A stretch of DNA of 9,127 nt from Gemmatimonadota bacterium (GTDB taxonomy: Bacteria > Gemmatimonadota > Gemmatimonadetes > Gemmatimonadales > GWC2-71-9), in NCBI GenBank assembly GCA_003222235.1, contig QHVD01000221.1:1-9127 (forward strand), in the 5' to 3' direction. Numbering within the stretch: position 1 is the first letter of the stretch; each line of letters starts with the position of its first letter. The notes below the pieces were generated by a model. It did no database searches. It was not told where the DNA came from and saw only the letters and a program-made list of their open reading frames with translations. Made by a program: the position numbers and the translations under genes. This document shows positions 1 through 5,550 of the stretch, in pieces.

Positions 1-125
1 GAGCTGACAGGATCACAGCTGCAACTCCCGGTTTCCCCACAGCTCCCGCGCTCGCCGCTCACTACCCGGAGCGCGGCCTGCCCGTACTTCTGCTTCACGG
101 CCTGCTTGATCTCGTCGTCGCCCAT
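1..125 (-). CDS. arsM: Arsenite methyltransferase ArsM, N-terminal fragment (runs off the left edge)
   Basis: Only the first 41 codons are visible. I translated them by hand from the ATG at 125. The peptide begins MGDDEIKQAVKQKYGQAALR and continues into a cysteine-rich stretch ending CSCDPVS. This matches what I know of the start of ArsM-type arsenite S-adenosylmethionine methyltransferases: a short charged helix, a KYG(K/Q)AA(L/R) segment, a Ser/Gly/Cys run, then a (C)DP(I/V)(T/S) motif. The family methylates As(III) in the cytoplasm using SAM. The SAM-binding domain and the later catalytic cysteines lie outside the window. An AGGAG ribosome site lies 10 bases upstream of the ATG. The gene follows an ArsR repressor on the same strand, 63 bp after its stop, which strongly supports an arsenic role. 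The alternative would be another small SAM methyltransferase with the same leader. Confidence 0.8.
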   Translation of the reverse strand, partial: MGDDEIKQAVKQKYGQAALRVVSGERGSCGETGSCSCDPVS

Positions 126-129
126 GTGC

Positions 130-174
130 TCACCGCTCCTTTTCAACGAACCCCTCAACGACCTTTTTCAGCAT
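130..174 (-). other. Possible 14-codon micro-ORF in the arsR-arsM gap
   Basis: An ATG at 174 opens a reading frame encoding MLKKVVEGFVEKER, with a TGA four bases before the arsM ATG. A GGGAG overlapping the end of arsR lies 10 bases upstream, so the arrangement could couple translation of arsR to arsM. Against it being a gene, most of the codons fall within a 22-nt motif that also occurs at 3753-3774 in a clearly intergenic place, so this may simply be repeat sequence. No homologue is known to me. Confidence 0.2.
151..172 (-). repeat. Copy A of a 22-nt dispersed motif
   Basis: On the minus strand this reads GCTGAAAAAGG then TCGTTGAGGGG. It matches 20 of 22 bases of the segment at 3753-3774 in the same orientation. 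It sits between arsR and arsM. The motif is too long to match this well by chance often, but two copies do not prove a mobile family. Confidence 0.5.
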
Positions 175-188
175 GGTGTTCGAACTCC

Positions 189-515
189 CTAGCCGCAGCA
201 CGCGCGGGCGCAACTGCCGGCGTGCTTCCCCGGCTTCACCGCCGAAGCGAACTCGGCGATCCCGTCGAGCGCCCCACGGTTCAACGCGTAATAGACCCAG
301 CGGCCCTCCCGCCGGTCGCTCACGAGCCCCGCGTCCTTGAGCGTCTTCAAATGAAAGGACAGCCGTGACTGAGCCGCATCGAGCACGTCCTGCAGCTCGC
401 ACACGCAGCGCTCCCCGTGCGACAGCAGTTGCACGATCTCGAGGCGCGTCTCGTCGGAGAGCGCGTGAAACCACCGCGCCGCCCGGCCGAGCGTTGGCAT
501 GGTCGCCGTCGTCAT
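189..515 (-). CDS. arsR: ArsR-family metalloid-responsive transcriptional repressor
   Basis: A 108-residue protein of the usual size for ArsR/SmtB winged-helix repressors, which bind their own promoter and release it when As(III) or a similar ion binds. The winged helix is clear: ALSDETRLEIVQLL (about 18-31), the metal-site helix with GERCVCEL (34-41), the recognition helix with QSRLSFHLKTLKDAGLV (49-65) and the wing RREGRWVYYAL (68-78). Cys37 and Cys39 form the CVC arsenic-binding motif known from the E. coli-type family. The tail SCARACCG adds Cys102, Cys106 and Cys107. The ATG at 515 is taken as the start, but ATG 500 (MPTLGRAARW) is possible, because the promoter just upstream would place the transcript start at about 515. 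arsM lies downstream on the same strand. Confidence 0.93.
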   Translation of the reverse strand: MTTATMPTLGRAARWFHALSDETRLEIVQLLSHGERCVCELQDVLDAAQSRLSFHLKTLKDAGLVSDRREGRWVYYALNRGALDGIAEFASAVKPGKHAGSCARACCG

Positions 516-521
516 GGACCT

Positions 522-549
522 AATATATCAAGCAACGTTGATATATCAA
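522..549 (-). promoter_or_regulatory. arsR promoter with overlapping ArsR-type operator
   Basis: An AT-rich island in GC-rich DNA. On the minus strand a -35 TTGATA (549-544), a 16-bp spacer and a -10 TATATT (527-522) each match the sigma-70 consensus at 5 of 6 positions. The same bases form nested symmetry: ATATATCAA (523-531) and TTGATATAT (538-546) are perfect 9-bp inverted arms around a 6-bp spacer, and 538-549 is itself a 12-bp perfect palindrome, TTGATATATCAA. ArsR repressors typically bind ATCAA/TTGAT-type dyads over their own promoter, so autorepression by blocking RNA polymerase is likely. The site lies between arsR and the plus-strand gene at 603 and could affect both. Confidence 0.75.
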
Positions 550-602
550 GCCCTCAGCGCGCACGACTGGCCCGCCCGTCGGTGCCAGCGCATTATGGAC
601 GC

Positions 603-872
603 ATGTCGCGAGCATTCGTCAACGAGGACGCCGGGGGTCCGGAGCGCCGCTACAACCTGCCCAAGCGTGACGATCCGGGCTACGACGCGGCGGCGGCGTG
701 GGCACTGCTCGAAGGCGCGAACGCCGGGGATTCCTACGGTGCCGAGCTGGCCACGGGGTATGGCTGGGGTGAGCCCAGGCTACGGCCGCACGTTGAGCGG
801 ATCCTGGCGGACGCGCGCGCAGAGGGAAACGAGCGGCTACAGCAGCTGGCGGAGCGCTTCCTGCGGGCGTAA
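603..872 (+). CDS. Conserved-looking 89-residue hypothetical protein, divergent from arsR
   Basis: An 89-residue protein opening with MSRAFVNEDAGGPERRYNLP and ending with a helical, charged tail (about 60-89) containing VERILADARAEG and LQQLAERFLRA. It has no cysteine, signal peptide or membrane segment, so it is probably cytoplasmic. I do not recognise a catalytic domain. From memory, an SRAFVxED opening also occurs at the N-terminus of some Gre-type elongation factors and nucleoside diphosphate kinase regulators, but the rest does not resemble the Gre coiled coil, so function is left open. The ATG at 603 is preferred: it has a weak GGA upstream, and the open frame before it runs antisense through arsR. 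It diverges from arsR across the operator and ends 14 bp from the stop of the GH5-like gene. Confidence 0.65.
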   Translation: MSRAFVNEDAGGPERRYNLPKRDDPGYDAAAAWALLEGANAGDSYGAELATGYGWGEPRLRPHVERILADARAEGNERLQQLAERFLRA

Positions 873-886
873 GGGCGAGCAGCTCA

Positions 887-3613
887 TCACGGTCGGGCTC
901 CGCTCTTCGCGCCAGGCTCGAAGCCCAGAACGATCGACTCGACCTCCACGCCGTAACTGCCCGGCGTGACCGTGACGCGCCCCCCAGCCTCGCGCCGCAG
1001 GGAGAGCTGCAGCCGCTCCACCCGGTCGAGCCGCGGGCGGTCCGCGCTGCCGCTCCCCCCGGTCCCGACCCCGACCCCGACCCCCCGTCCAGCGGCGGGC
1101 CCGACCCAATAATTCCACTCGCCGGGGAACCCTTCGGGGAGCAGGACGCCACGGCCGATGGTGAAGGCTGTAAGAGGCAGCGACCGCTCGCTCCAGGTGC
1201 TGTCCACGGAGACCGCCGCGCTCCAGCTCGTACCGTCGTCCTCCATCAGTGTGACGTGCAGGACCTGGTGGGGTCCGAGGCCGCGCAGCCGCAGGTGCAA
1301 CGCATCAGCGCCGGCAATGGTCTCGTGCCGGGCGCTGATCCGGTCCTTGATCACGAGCGACGCGGTGTAGTCAGCGAGGCCCTCGCCGCTCGCAGTTACG
1401 GGCAGCTCGTAGCGGAAGACGGGCTGGCCGGTGACCCCTGAGAAGGGGAGGTGGAAGAGCCCGCGCCGTCCCGCGTCGCCAATGCGGGTGAAGGCGAGGC
1501 GCGCCGCGTCCCGGCCGGGGTCGAACAACCGCAACGGCGTCTGTGGGCCGACAACGTCCAGTTTCCAGGACGCCCGGCCGTAGTAGTCCCAGTCGGTCGG
1601 CCTCAGGTGCAAGCCGCCAGGGAACGTGACACCAGAGTCCCCACGGAAGAGCGTGATCACGAACTCGTACGGCCCCTCGCGCAGGGCTGCCGCGGGAATC
1701 GAAACGGCATACACGTAACCGCCTGCGGGATGCATCGCGAAGCCGCGATAGGAGCCCCCCCCTCCGGCCGTCGGCCGGATGAAGAGAACGCCTGAGTCGG
1801 GCGGCGTCCCATCGACGACGCGCGCCTGGAGCTCGGCGTCACGCCCCGCGAGGTATTGTGGCGCGGCCAGCGACTGGACCGACGGGGGAAGTGAATCAGA
1901 AGAGGGCGCGTGGTACTCGGGCGTGCCGACGTGGCCGATATGGGCCGGCAGCGCGGCGACGTCCACTCGCCCGGCGGCACTGAGGACGTAGACACCGGGC
2001 GTCACCGTGAACCGGCCCGCGGCGGCCTGCTCGGTCCGCGGATTGCCCGCCGCGATCGGCTGCACCGTGAAGGAAGCGCCGAGGTCCGGCAGCGCGAGGG
2101 TCATGGGCCAGCGGCGGCTGATCGCGCGCGTCACGACCTTGTCGGGACTGGGCGGTTCGAACGGGTCGCCGACGGGCACGGCGTCGGGATAGACCTCGAG
2201 GCGCCAGAGGCCCGGGCGCACCTTGTCCAGGAAGTAGATGCCCTCCCCTTCGTAGGTCACCACACCCGACGAGCCGTAGCCCGCAATGCGACTCAGTGCT
2301 GCCAGGTCCGGGGGCGCCGAGCGCGTCGATCCGGCGTACAGGAACGCGTCGCGCGCGACCAGCTCCCCCAGGTCGCCGTCGTAGGAGACGTGGAAGTCGC
2401 CGAACCGCGTGTTCTCGGGGTAGCGGCCGTAGGAGCGCAGCCGGGGCAGACGGTGCATCGCTTCGGCGGCGATGATGGCGCTCATCGCCTTGCGTGGCGT
2501 GTAGACCAGGTTCAGGTAGTGGGTCTGCCAGCCAAGGTTGCGCGAGGCGGTCTGGAGCATGTCGTAGGCGAACATGGCGGCGAACTGCGCGCCCACCGCG
2601 CGGAACGTCCGCGCCATGGCCGGATACATGTACCCGGTGCGCAGGTCGGGGCTGTCGAACTCGTAGACGATGCGCGGCATGCCGCCCAGCTCCGGGCGCA
2701 GCATGTCGGGAAAGGTGTCGACCGTGCGGAGGTAGTTCCCTGCCAGCTCGTGGCCGGAGTTCAGGCCCGTAGGGTACCAGCCGAAGGTCACGCCCTGCGC
2801 CCGGCTACGCCGGATCGCCGTGGCGATCCTGAAGTCCTGGCTCACGTTGTAGAAGATGAGCTTCCGGCACCCTGTGCTGCGCACCGCGTCGGTGAGGGCG
2901 TCGATGTAGCGGATCGAGCCCTCGAGGTCCTCGGGGTGATGCCAGGGCTCGTTCACGAGCTCGATGAAGAGGATGGCCGGCTCGTCCTTGAGGGCCACAC
3001 CCGTGTAGGGATTCACGTGATCCAGGATCTGGCGCAGGTAGTTCACCTGCGCCGCGATGGCGGCCCGGTCGGTGCCCATGCGGGCCTTGCCGAAGCGTCG
3101 GCCGAATCCCGGGGGCAGCGCGGAGCTATCCTGGAGCGCGTCCGGCCAGTTCGAGCTGTAGAGCTGGATCGGGCTGAACAGCATGTAGATGCCGCGCTCG
3201 CGCGCGCGGGCGATGAGGTAGTCCAAGAGGTCGAGATGGTCGTTGGCGATCAGATTGCCGGCCGAGTCGGAGGCTTCCCAATCGCCCCAGAAGGTCAGCC
3301 GGAGGCCGTCCCAGCCCATGCGGGCGAAGTGGGCCATGTCCTCATCGATCATCTTCTTGCGATCGGCATGTAGATATCCGGCCGCGCGGTAGTCAGAGGC
3401 GGTGGGAAGCACGTAATTCGCGCCGAAGAGGCTTACCTCTTTCTGGTTGTCTCGCCAGCGCACCACGCCGTCGTTGTCGATGTACACGGCCCGGTTGGCG
3501 GGCTCGGGCGCGGCGCCGGTCGCCCGCTGCGCGTGCGCCGCGGGGGCCGCGACGGCGAGCGAGAGCGGGATCACGATCCCCAGCCGGAGAGTGCGGAAAA
3601 ACCCCCTGAACAC
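887..3613 (-). CDS. Exported multidomain glycoside hydrolase, clan GH-A (GH5-like)
   Basis: About 908 residues if the GTG at 3613 is the start. That start gives a good signal peptide: FRGFFRTLRL, then a hydrophobic stretch, then AAPAAHA before Gln29. Residues about 40-390 look like a GH-A (beta/alpha)8 barrel. ILFIELVNEPWHH carries the NEP motif with the probable acid/base Glu222, and PRIVYEFDSPD carries the probable nucleophile Glu318. GLRLTFWGDWE (about 103-113) fits the conserved strand-2 Arg. After the barrel come a beta-rich module (about 400-550), an Ig-like module (about 576-655) and a C-terminal jelly-roll/carbohydrate-binding-like module (about 690-900). Family members act by retaining hydrolysis, mostly on beta-glycans; the substrate cannot be read here. 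It follows two GH13 genes after a 197-bp repeat-filled gap, so co-transcription is uncertain. No clear ribosome site precedes 3613; a TTG at 3760 would run through hairpin repeats and is less likely. Confidence 0.8.
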   Translation of the reverse strand: MFRGFFRTLRLGIVIPLSLAVAAPAAHAQRATGAAPEPANRAVYIDNDGVVRWRDNQKEVSLFGANYVLPTASDYRAAGYLHADRKKMIDEDMAHFARMGWDGLRLTFWGDWEASDSAGNLIANDHLDLLDYLIARARERGIYMLFSPIQLYSSNWPDALQDSSALPPGFGRRFGKARMGTDRAAIAAQVNYLRQILDHVNPYTGVALKDEPAILFIELVNEPWHHPEDLEGSIRYIDALTDAVRSTGCRKLIFYNVSQDFRIATAIRRSRAQGVTFGWYPTGLNSGHELAGNYLRTVDTFPDMLRPELGGMPRIVYEFDSPDLRTGYMYPAMARTFRAVGAQFAAMFAYDMLQTASRNLGWQTHYLNLVYTPRKAMSAIIAAEAMHRLPRLRSYGRYPENTRFGDFHVSYDGDLGELVARDAFLYAGSTRSAPPDLAALSRIAGYGSSGVVTYEGEGIYFLDKVRPGLWRLEVYPDAVPVGDPFEPPSPDKVVTRAISRRWPMTLALPDLGASFTVQPIAAGNPRTEQAAAGRFTVTPGVYVLSAAGRVDVAALPAHIGHVGTPEYHAPSSDSLPPSVQSLAAPQYLAGRDAELQARVVDGTPPDSGVLFIRPTAGGGGSYRGFAMHPAGGYVYAVSIPAAALREGPYEFVITLFRGDSGVTFPGGLHLRPTDWDYYGRASWKLDVVGPQTPLRLFDPGRDAARLAFTRIGDAGRRGLFHLPFSGVTGQPVFRYELPVTASGEGLADYTASLVIKDRISARHETIAGADALHLRLRGLGPHQVLHVTLMEDDGTSWSAAVSVDSTWSERSLPLTAFTIGRGVLLPEGFPGEWNYWVGPAAGRGVGVGVGTGGSGSADRPRLDRVERLQLSLRREAGGRVTVTPGSYGVEVESIVLGFEPGAKSGARP
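1055..1086 (-). repeat. GGGGTC short tandem repeat, potential G-quadruplex, in the GH5-like gene
   Basis: On the coding strand there are runs of 6, 4, 4, 3 and 6 G bases separated by only 2-3 bases, built from GGGGTC units. They encode a Gly-Val repeat (VGVGVGTGGSGS, about residues 845-856) inserted in a loop of the C-terminal beta-rich module. Four or more closely spaced G runs meet the usual pattern for a G-quadruplex in the mRNA or non-template strand. Confidence 0.6.
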
Positions 3614-3634
3614 TCCCGACGTGGATTGATTGGA

Positions 3635-3733
3635 CGCCCTGAAGGGCGCCCTCGGCCCGAGCGCGTCCTGAAGGACGCTGGTGCGCCGCCGTCCTTCAGG
3701 ACGGCCCCGCCGCCGAGGCCGGGCTTCAGCCCG
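3635..3733. repeat. Four-hairpin REP/BIME-like palindrome cluster
   Basis: Four short perfect hairpins lie in the gap between the second GH13 gene and the GH5-like gene. They are CGCCC-TGAA-GGGCG (3635-3648), GCGTCC-TGAA-GGACGC (3663-3678), CCGTCC-TTCA-GGACGG (3689-3704) and CGGGC-TTCA-GCCCG (3720-3733). The first two share the loop TGAA and the last two its complement TTCA, so the set reads as two units in mirror orientation, as in bacterial interspersed mosaic elements. The second and third can also pair with each other over 14 bases. There is no U tract, so simple rho-independent termination is not supported. No RAYT transposase is in the window. Confidence 0.7.
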
Positions 3734-3752
3734 TGCGATCACCGGTTGCAAC

Positions 3753-3774
3753 CCCCTCAACGGCCTGTTTCAGC
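3753..3774 (-). repeat. Copy B of the 22-nt dispersed motif
   Basis: Reads GCTGAAACAGG then CCGTTGAGGGG on the minus strand, two mismatches from copy A at 151-172. It lies 36 bases past the stop of the second GH13 gene and just beside the hairpin cluster, so it may be the edge of the same repeat element. Confidence 0.5.
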
Positions 3775-3810
3775 GCTTTAGGGTGGGAAGTCATCCCGCG
3801 ACGCGCTCGC

Positions 3811-5481
3811 CTACCGCCGAATGAGGTCGAGGACGAGACTCTCCCGCGACCCGATCATCGCGGCCTGAACGTAGCCCTGAATCCGCCCGTCGCGGCCCAC
3901 GCTCAACGGGGCCACACTCCTACCGCCGAGGAGATTCCTTGGCGTATACCTGCCGGGCGGCAGCGCGCCCCGCCCCGAGCCGATCGAGACGTCCGCCACT
4001 GGCGTGGCGCCGAGGTTTGCCACCACCAACACGGCATGGTCGCCCGCTCGACGGAGGTAGGCGGCGACTTGGGGGTTGTTCGGCGTGAGGGGTACGAGCG
4101 TCCCCGTCGCCAGGGCCTGGTTCTCCCGGCGGAGGTGAATCAGCCGGCGGTACAGATTCAAGAGCGACCCGGGGTCCGCGTCCTCCAGCGCGACGCTTGT
4201 GGTCATCGAATCGGGCTGCGGCGCTTCCCATGGGGTTGCGGTGGTGAAGCCCACCCCCGAACGGGGGCTCCCCCCCCACTGCATCGGTGTCCGGATCCGC
4301 GGGTCCGGCTTGTCCCCGGTCATCCCGATCTCCTCGCCGTAGTAGATGAAGGGCAGGCCCGGCAGCGTCAGCAGGAGTGTCGCCGCGATCCGGGCGCGGG
4401 AGAGGTCGCCGCCCAAGGCGGTCATCACGCGGGTCTGGTCGTGGTTGGAGAGGAACGGCGACCAGCGGTAGGGGGGAAGTGTATCCTGGAGCCGCAGGAA
4501 GCCCGGCAGGAGCCCGGCCGCCGATCCCGTGCGGACCACAGAGAGCAGCGAATCGGCGAGCTCGAAGCCGAAGTACGACGTGAGCTGATCGGGGTAGTAG
4601 GGCATCATTTTATCGATGTTGCCCCACGCTTCACCGACCGTGTAGGCGTCGGGCTTCACGCTGCGGATGTGCGCGGCGTACTCGTGGAGGAAGGCGTGGG
4701 TGCCGGGGCACCCCATCAGGCAGTTTCCTTCCTCCACGAGGTAGGGCACCGCGTCCAGGCGGAAGCCATCCACCCCCATGTTCTGAAGCCAGAATGTGGC
4801 GATCTTCTTCGCCTCGTCCCGCACGGCGGGCGTCTCGTAGTTCAGGTCCGGCATCCCGCTCCAGAAGACCCCGTAGTAGTACTCGTCCCGCGCGGGCGAG
4901 CGGTGCCAGTCGTCCCCCCCGTGGGGCCCCTTGCCGAGAGGCGACGGGGCGAAGCGGTACCACGTGCGATAGGGCGATGTCGTGTCGTGCAGGGCCGCCT
5001 GGAAATAGGGGTGCTCGCTCGAGCTGTGGTTCAGCACCATGTCCACGAGCACCTTGATCCCCCTGCGGTGCGCCTCCGCCACCAGGTGCTTGAAATCGTC
5101 ATTGGTGCCGTAAGCCGGCTCCACGCGGTAGTAGTCGCTGACGTCGTAACCGTGGTAGCTGGGCGATTGCGCGATCGGCATGAGCCAGATACAGGATGCG
5201 CCGAGGTCGCGCTTCGAGGCCGGGTTGCCGTCGTTGATGTAGTCGAGCTTCGCGATCAGGCCGTTCAGGTCGCCGATCCCGTCGCCGTCCGAGTCGTAGA
5301 ACGAGCGGACGAACACCTCGTAGCAGACGGCGCCGCGCGTCCAGGCGGGGGAGGGCGTCTGCGCCGCCGCACTCGGGGCCAGGGGCGCGACCGTCACGCA
5401 CAGCACGACCGCTAGTCCGACGGCTTCACCGCAGAGGGCGCCGAGAGCGCAGAGGCTCTTCGTGGTTTTATCGGAGGCCAT
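3811..5481 (-). CDS. Exported GH13 alpha-amylase/alpha-glucosidase-type enzyme (GH13_36-like)
   Basis: A 556-residue enzyme from the ATG at 5481, which has GGAG six bases upstream. The N-terminus is a signal peptide with a hydrophobic core GLAVVLCVTVAPLAP and a likely cut near Ala40/Gln41. All GH13 landmarks are present: VLVDMVLNH (Asp147, Asn151, His152), GVDGFRLDAVPYL with nucleophile Asp243, YTVGEAWG with acid/base Glu284, and FLSNHDQTR with Asp348. DSDGDGIGDLNGL (about 63-75) is the calcium-binding loop typical of the oligo-1,6-glucosidase side of the family. MPDLN (about 210) is the sequence-region-V signature known for GH13_36, intermediate between oligo-1,6-glucosidases and neopullulanases. 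It probably cleaves alpha-1,4-glucan or maltooligosaccharides outside the cytoplasm. Oddly, the ribosome site, start codon and first 19 codons lie in an inverted repeat (5425-5514). An upstream in-frame start at 5544 exists but has a poor leader. Confidence 0.92.
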   Translation of the reverse strand: MASDKTTKSLCALGALCGEAVGLAVVLCVTVAPLAPSAAAQTPSPAWTRGAVCYEVFVRSFYDSDGDGIGDLNGLIAKLDYINDGNPASKRDLGASCIWLMPIAQSPSYHGYDVSDYYRVEPAYGTNDDFKHLVAEAHRRGIKVLVDMVLNHSSSEHPYFQAALHDTTSPYRTWYRFAPSPLGKGPHGGDDWHRSPARDEYYYGVFWSGMPDLNYETPAVRDEAKKIATFWLQNMGVDGFRLDAVPYLVEEGNCLMGCPGTHAFLHEYAAHIRSVKPDAYTVGEAWGNIDKMMPYYPDQLTSYFGFELADSLLSVVRTGSAAGLLPGFLRLQDTLPPYRWSPFLSNHDQTRVMTALGGDLSRARIAATLLLTLPGLPFIYYGEEIGMTGDKPDPRIRTPMQWGGSPRSGVGFTTATPWEAPQPDSMTTSVALEDADPGSLLNLYRRLIHLRRENQALATGTLVPLTPNNPQVAAYLRRAGDHAVLVVANLGATPVADVSIGSGRGALPPGRYTPRNLLGGRSVAPLSVGRDGRIQGYVQAAMIGSRESLVLDLIRR

Positions 5482-5514
5482 GCATTTCTCCGCGTTCTGC
5501 GATCTCTGCGGTAA
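5425..5514. repeat. About 90-bp imperfect palindromic dispersed-type repeat overlapping a gene start
   Basis: The left arm (5425-5455) begins TTCACCGCAGAGGGCG. The reverse complement of the right arm (5485-5514) begins TTACCGCAGAGATCGC. The arms align with a few mismatches and a 2-base gap around a roughly 30-bp centre. Repeats built from CGCAGAG units in this palindromic layout are familiar to me as dispersed intergenic elements in several environmental phyla; that is memory, not a search. The right arm carries the GGAG ribosome site of the second GH13 gene, and the left arm encodes its residues 10-19 (LCALGALCGE). Confidence 0.75.
5488..5491 (-). promoter_or_regulatory. Ribosome binding site deciding the start of the second GH13 gene
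   Basis: GGAG followed by AAATGC and the ATG at 5481. The good spacing, together with the signal peptide that follows, favours this start over the in-frame one at 5544. The site lies inside the right arm of the palindrome, so hairpin formation with the left arm could mask it. Confidence 0.7.
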
Positions 5515-5550
5515 GTACCTGAGGGTGGTTCCGGCCCGGGACAATCGCGC

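Noticed and set aside
417..602. 62-codon N-terminal extension of the plus-strand 89-residue protein
   Set aside because: It runs antisense through arsR and across its operator; the protein-like part starts at ATG 603.
873..886. Bidirectional terminator between the convergent genes
   Set aside because: The 14-bp gap holds no stable stem with a T run; the short GAGC/GCTC symmetry is too weak to claim.
1910..3373. Plus-strand open frame of 487 codons
   Set aside because: It lies wholly antisense to the GH5-like gene, whose catalytic motifs are clear. The product is Arg/Val/Gly/His-rich with no recognisable domain or leader, as expected of an antisense frame in GC-rich DNA.
3733..5415. Plus-strand open frame of 560 codons
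   Set aside because: It is antisense to the second GH13 enzyme, which has all catalytic residues. The product composition is typical of a GC-rich antisense frame.
5425..5514. CRISPR array or rho-independent terminator
   Set aside because: There are only two arms in inverted, not direct, orientation, no spacers, and no U tract after the stem.
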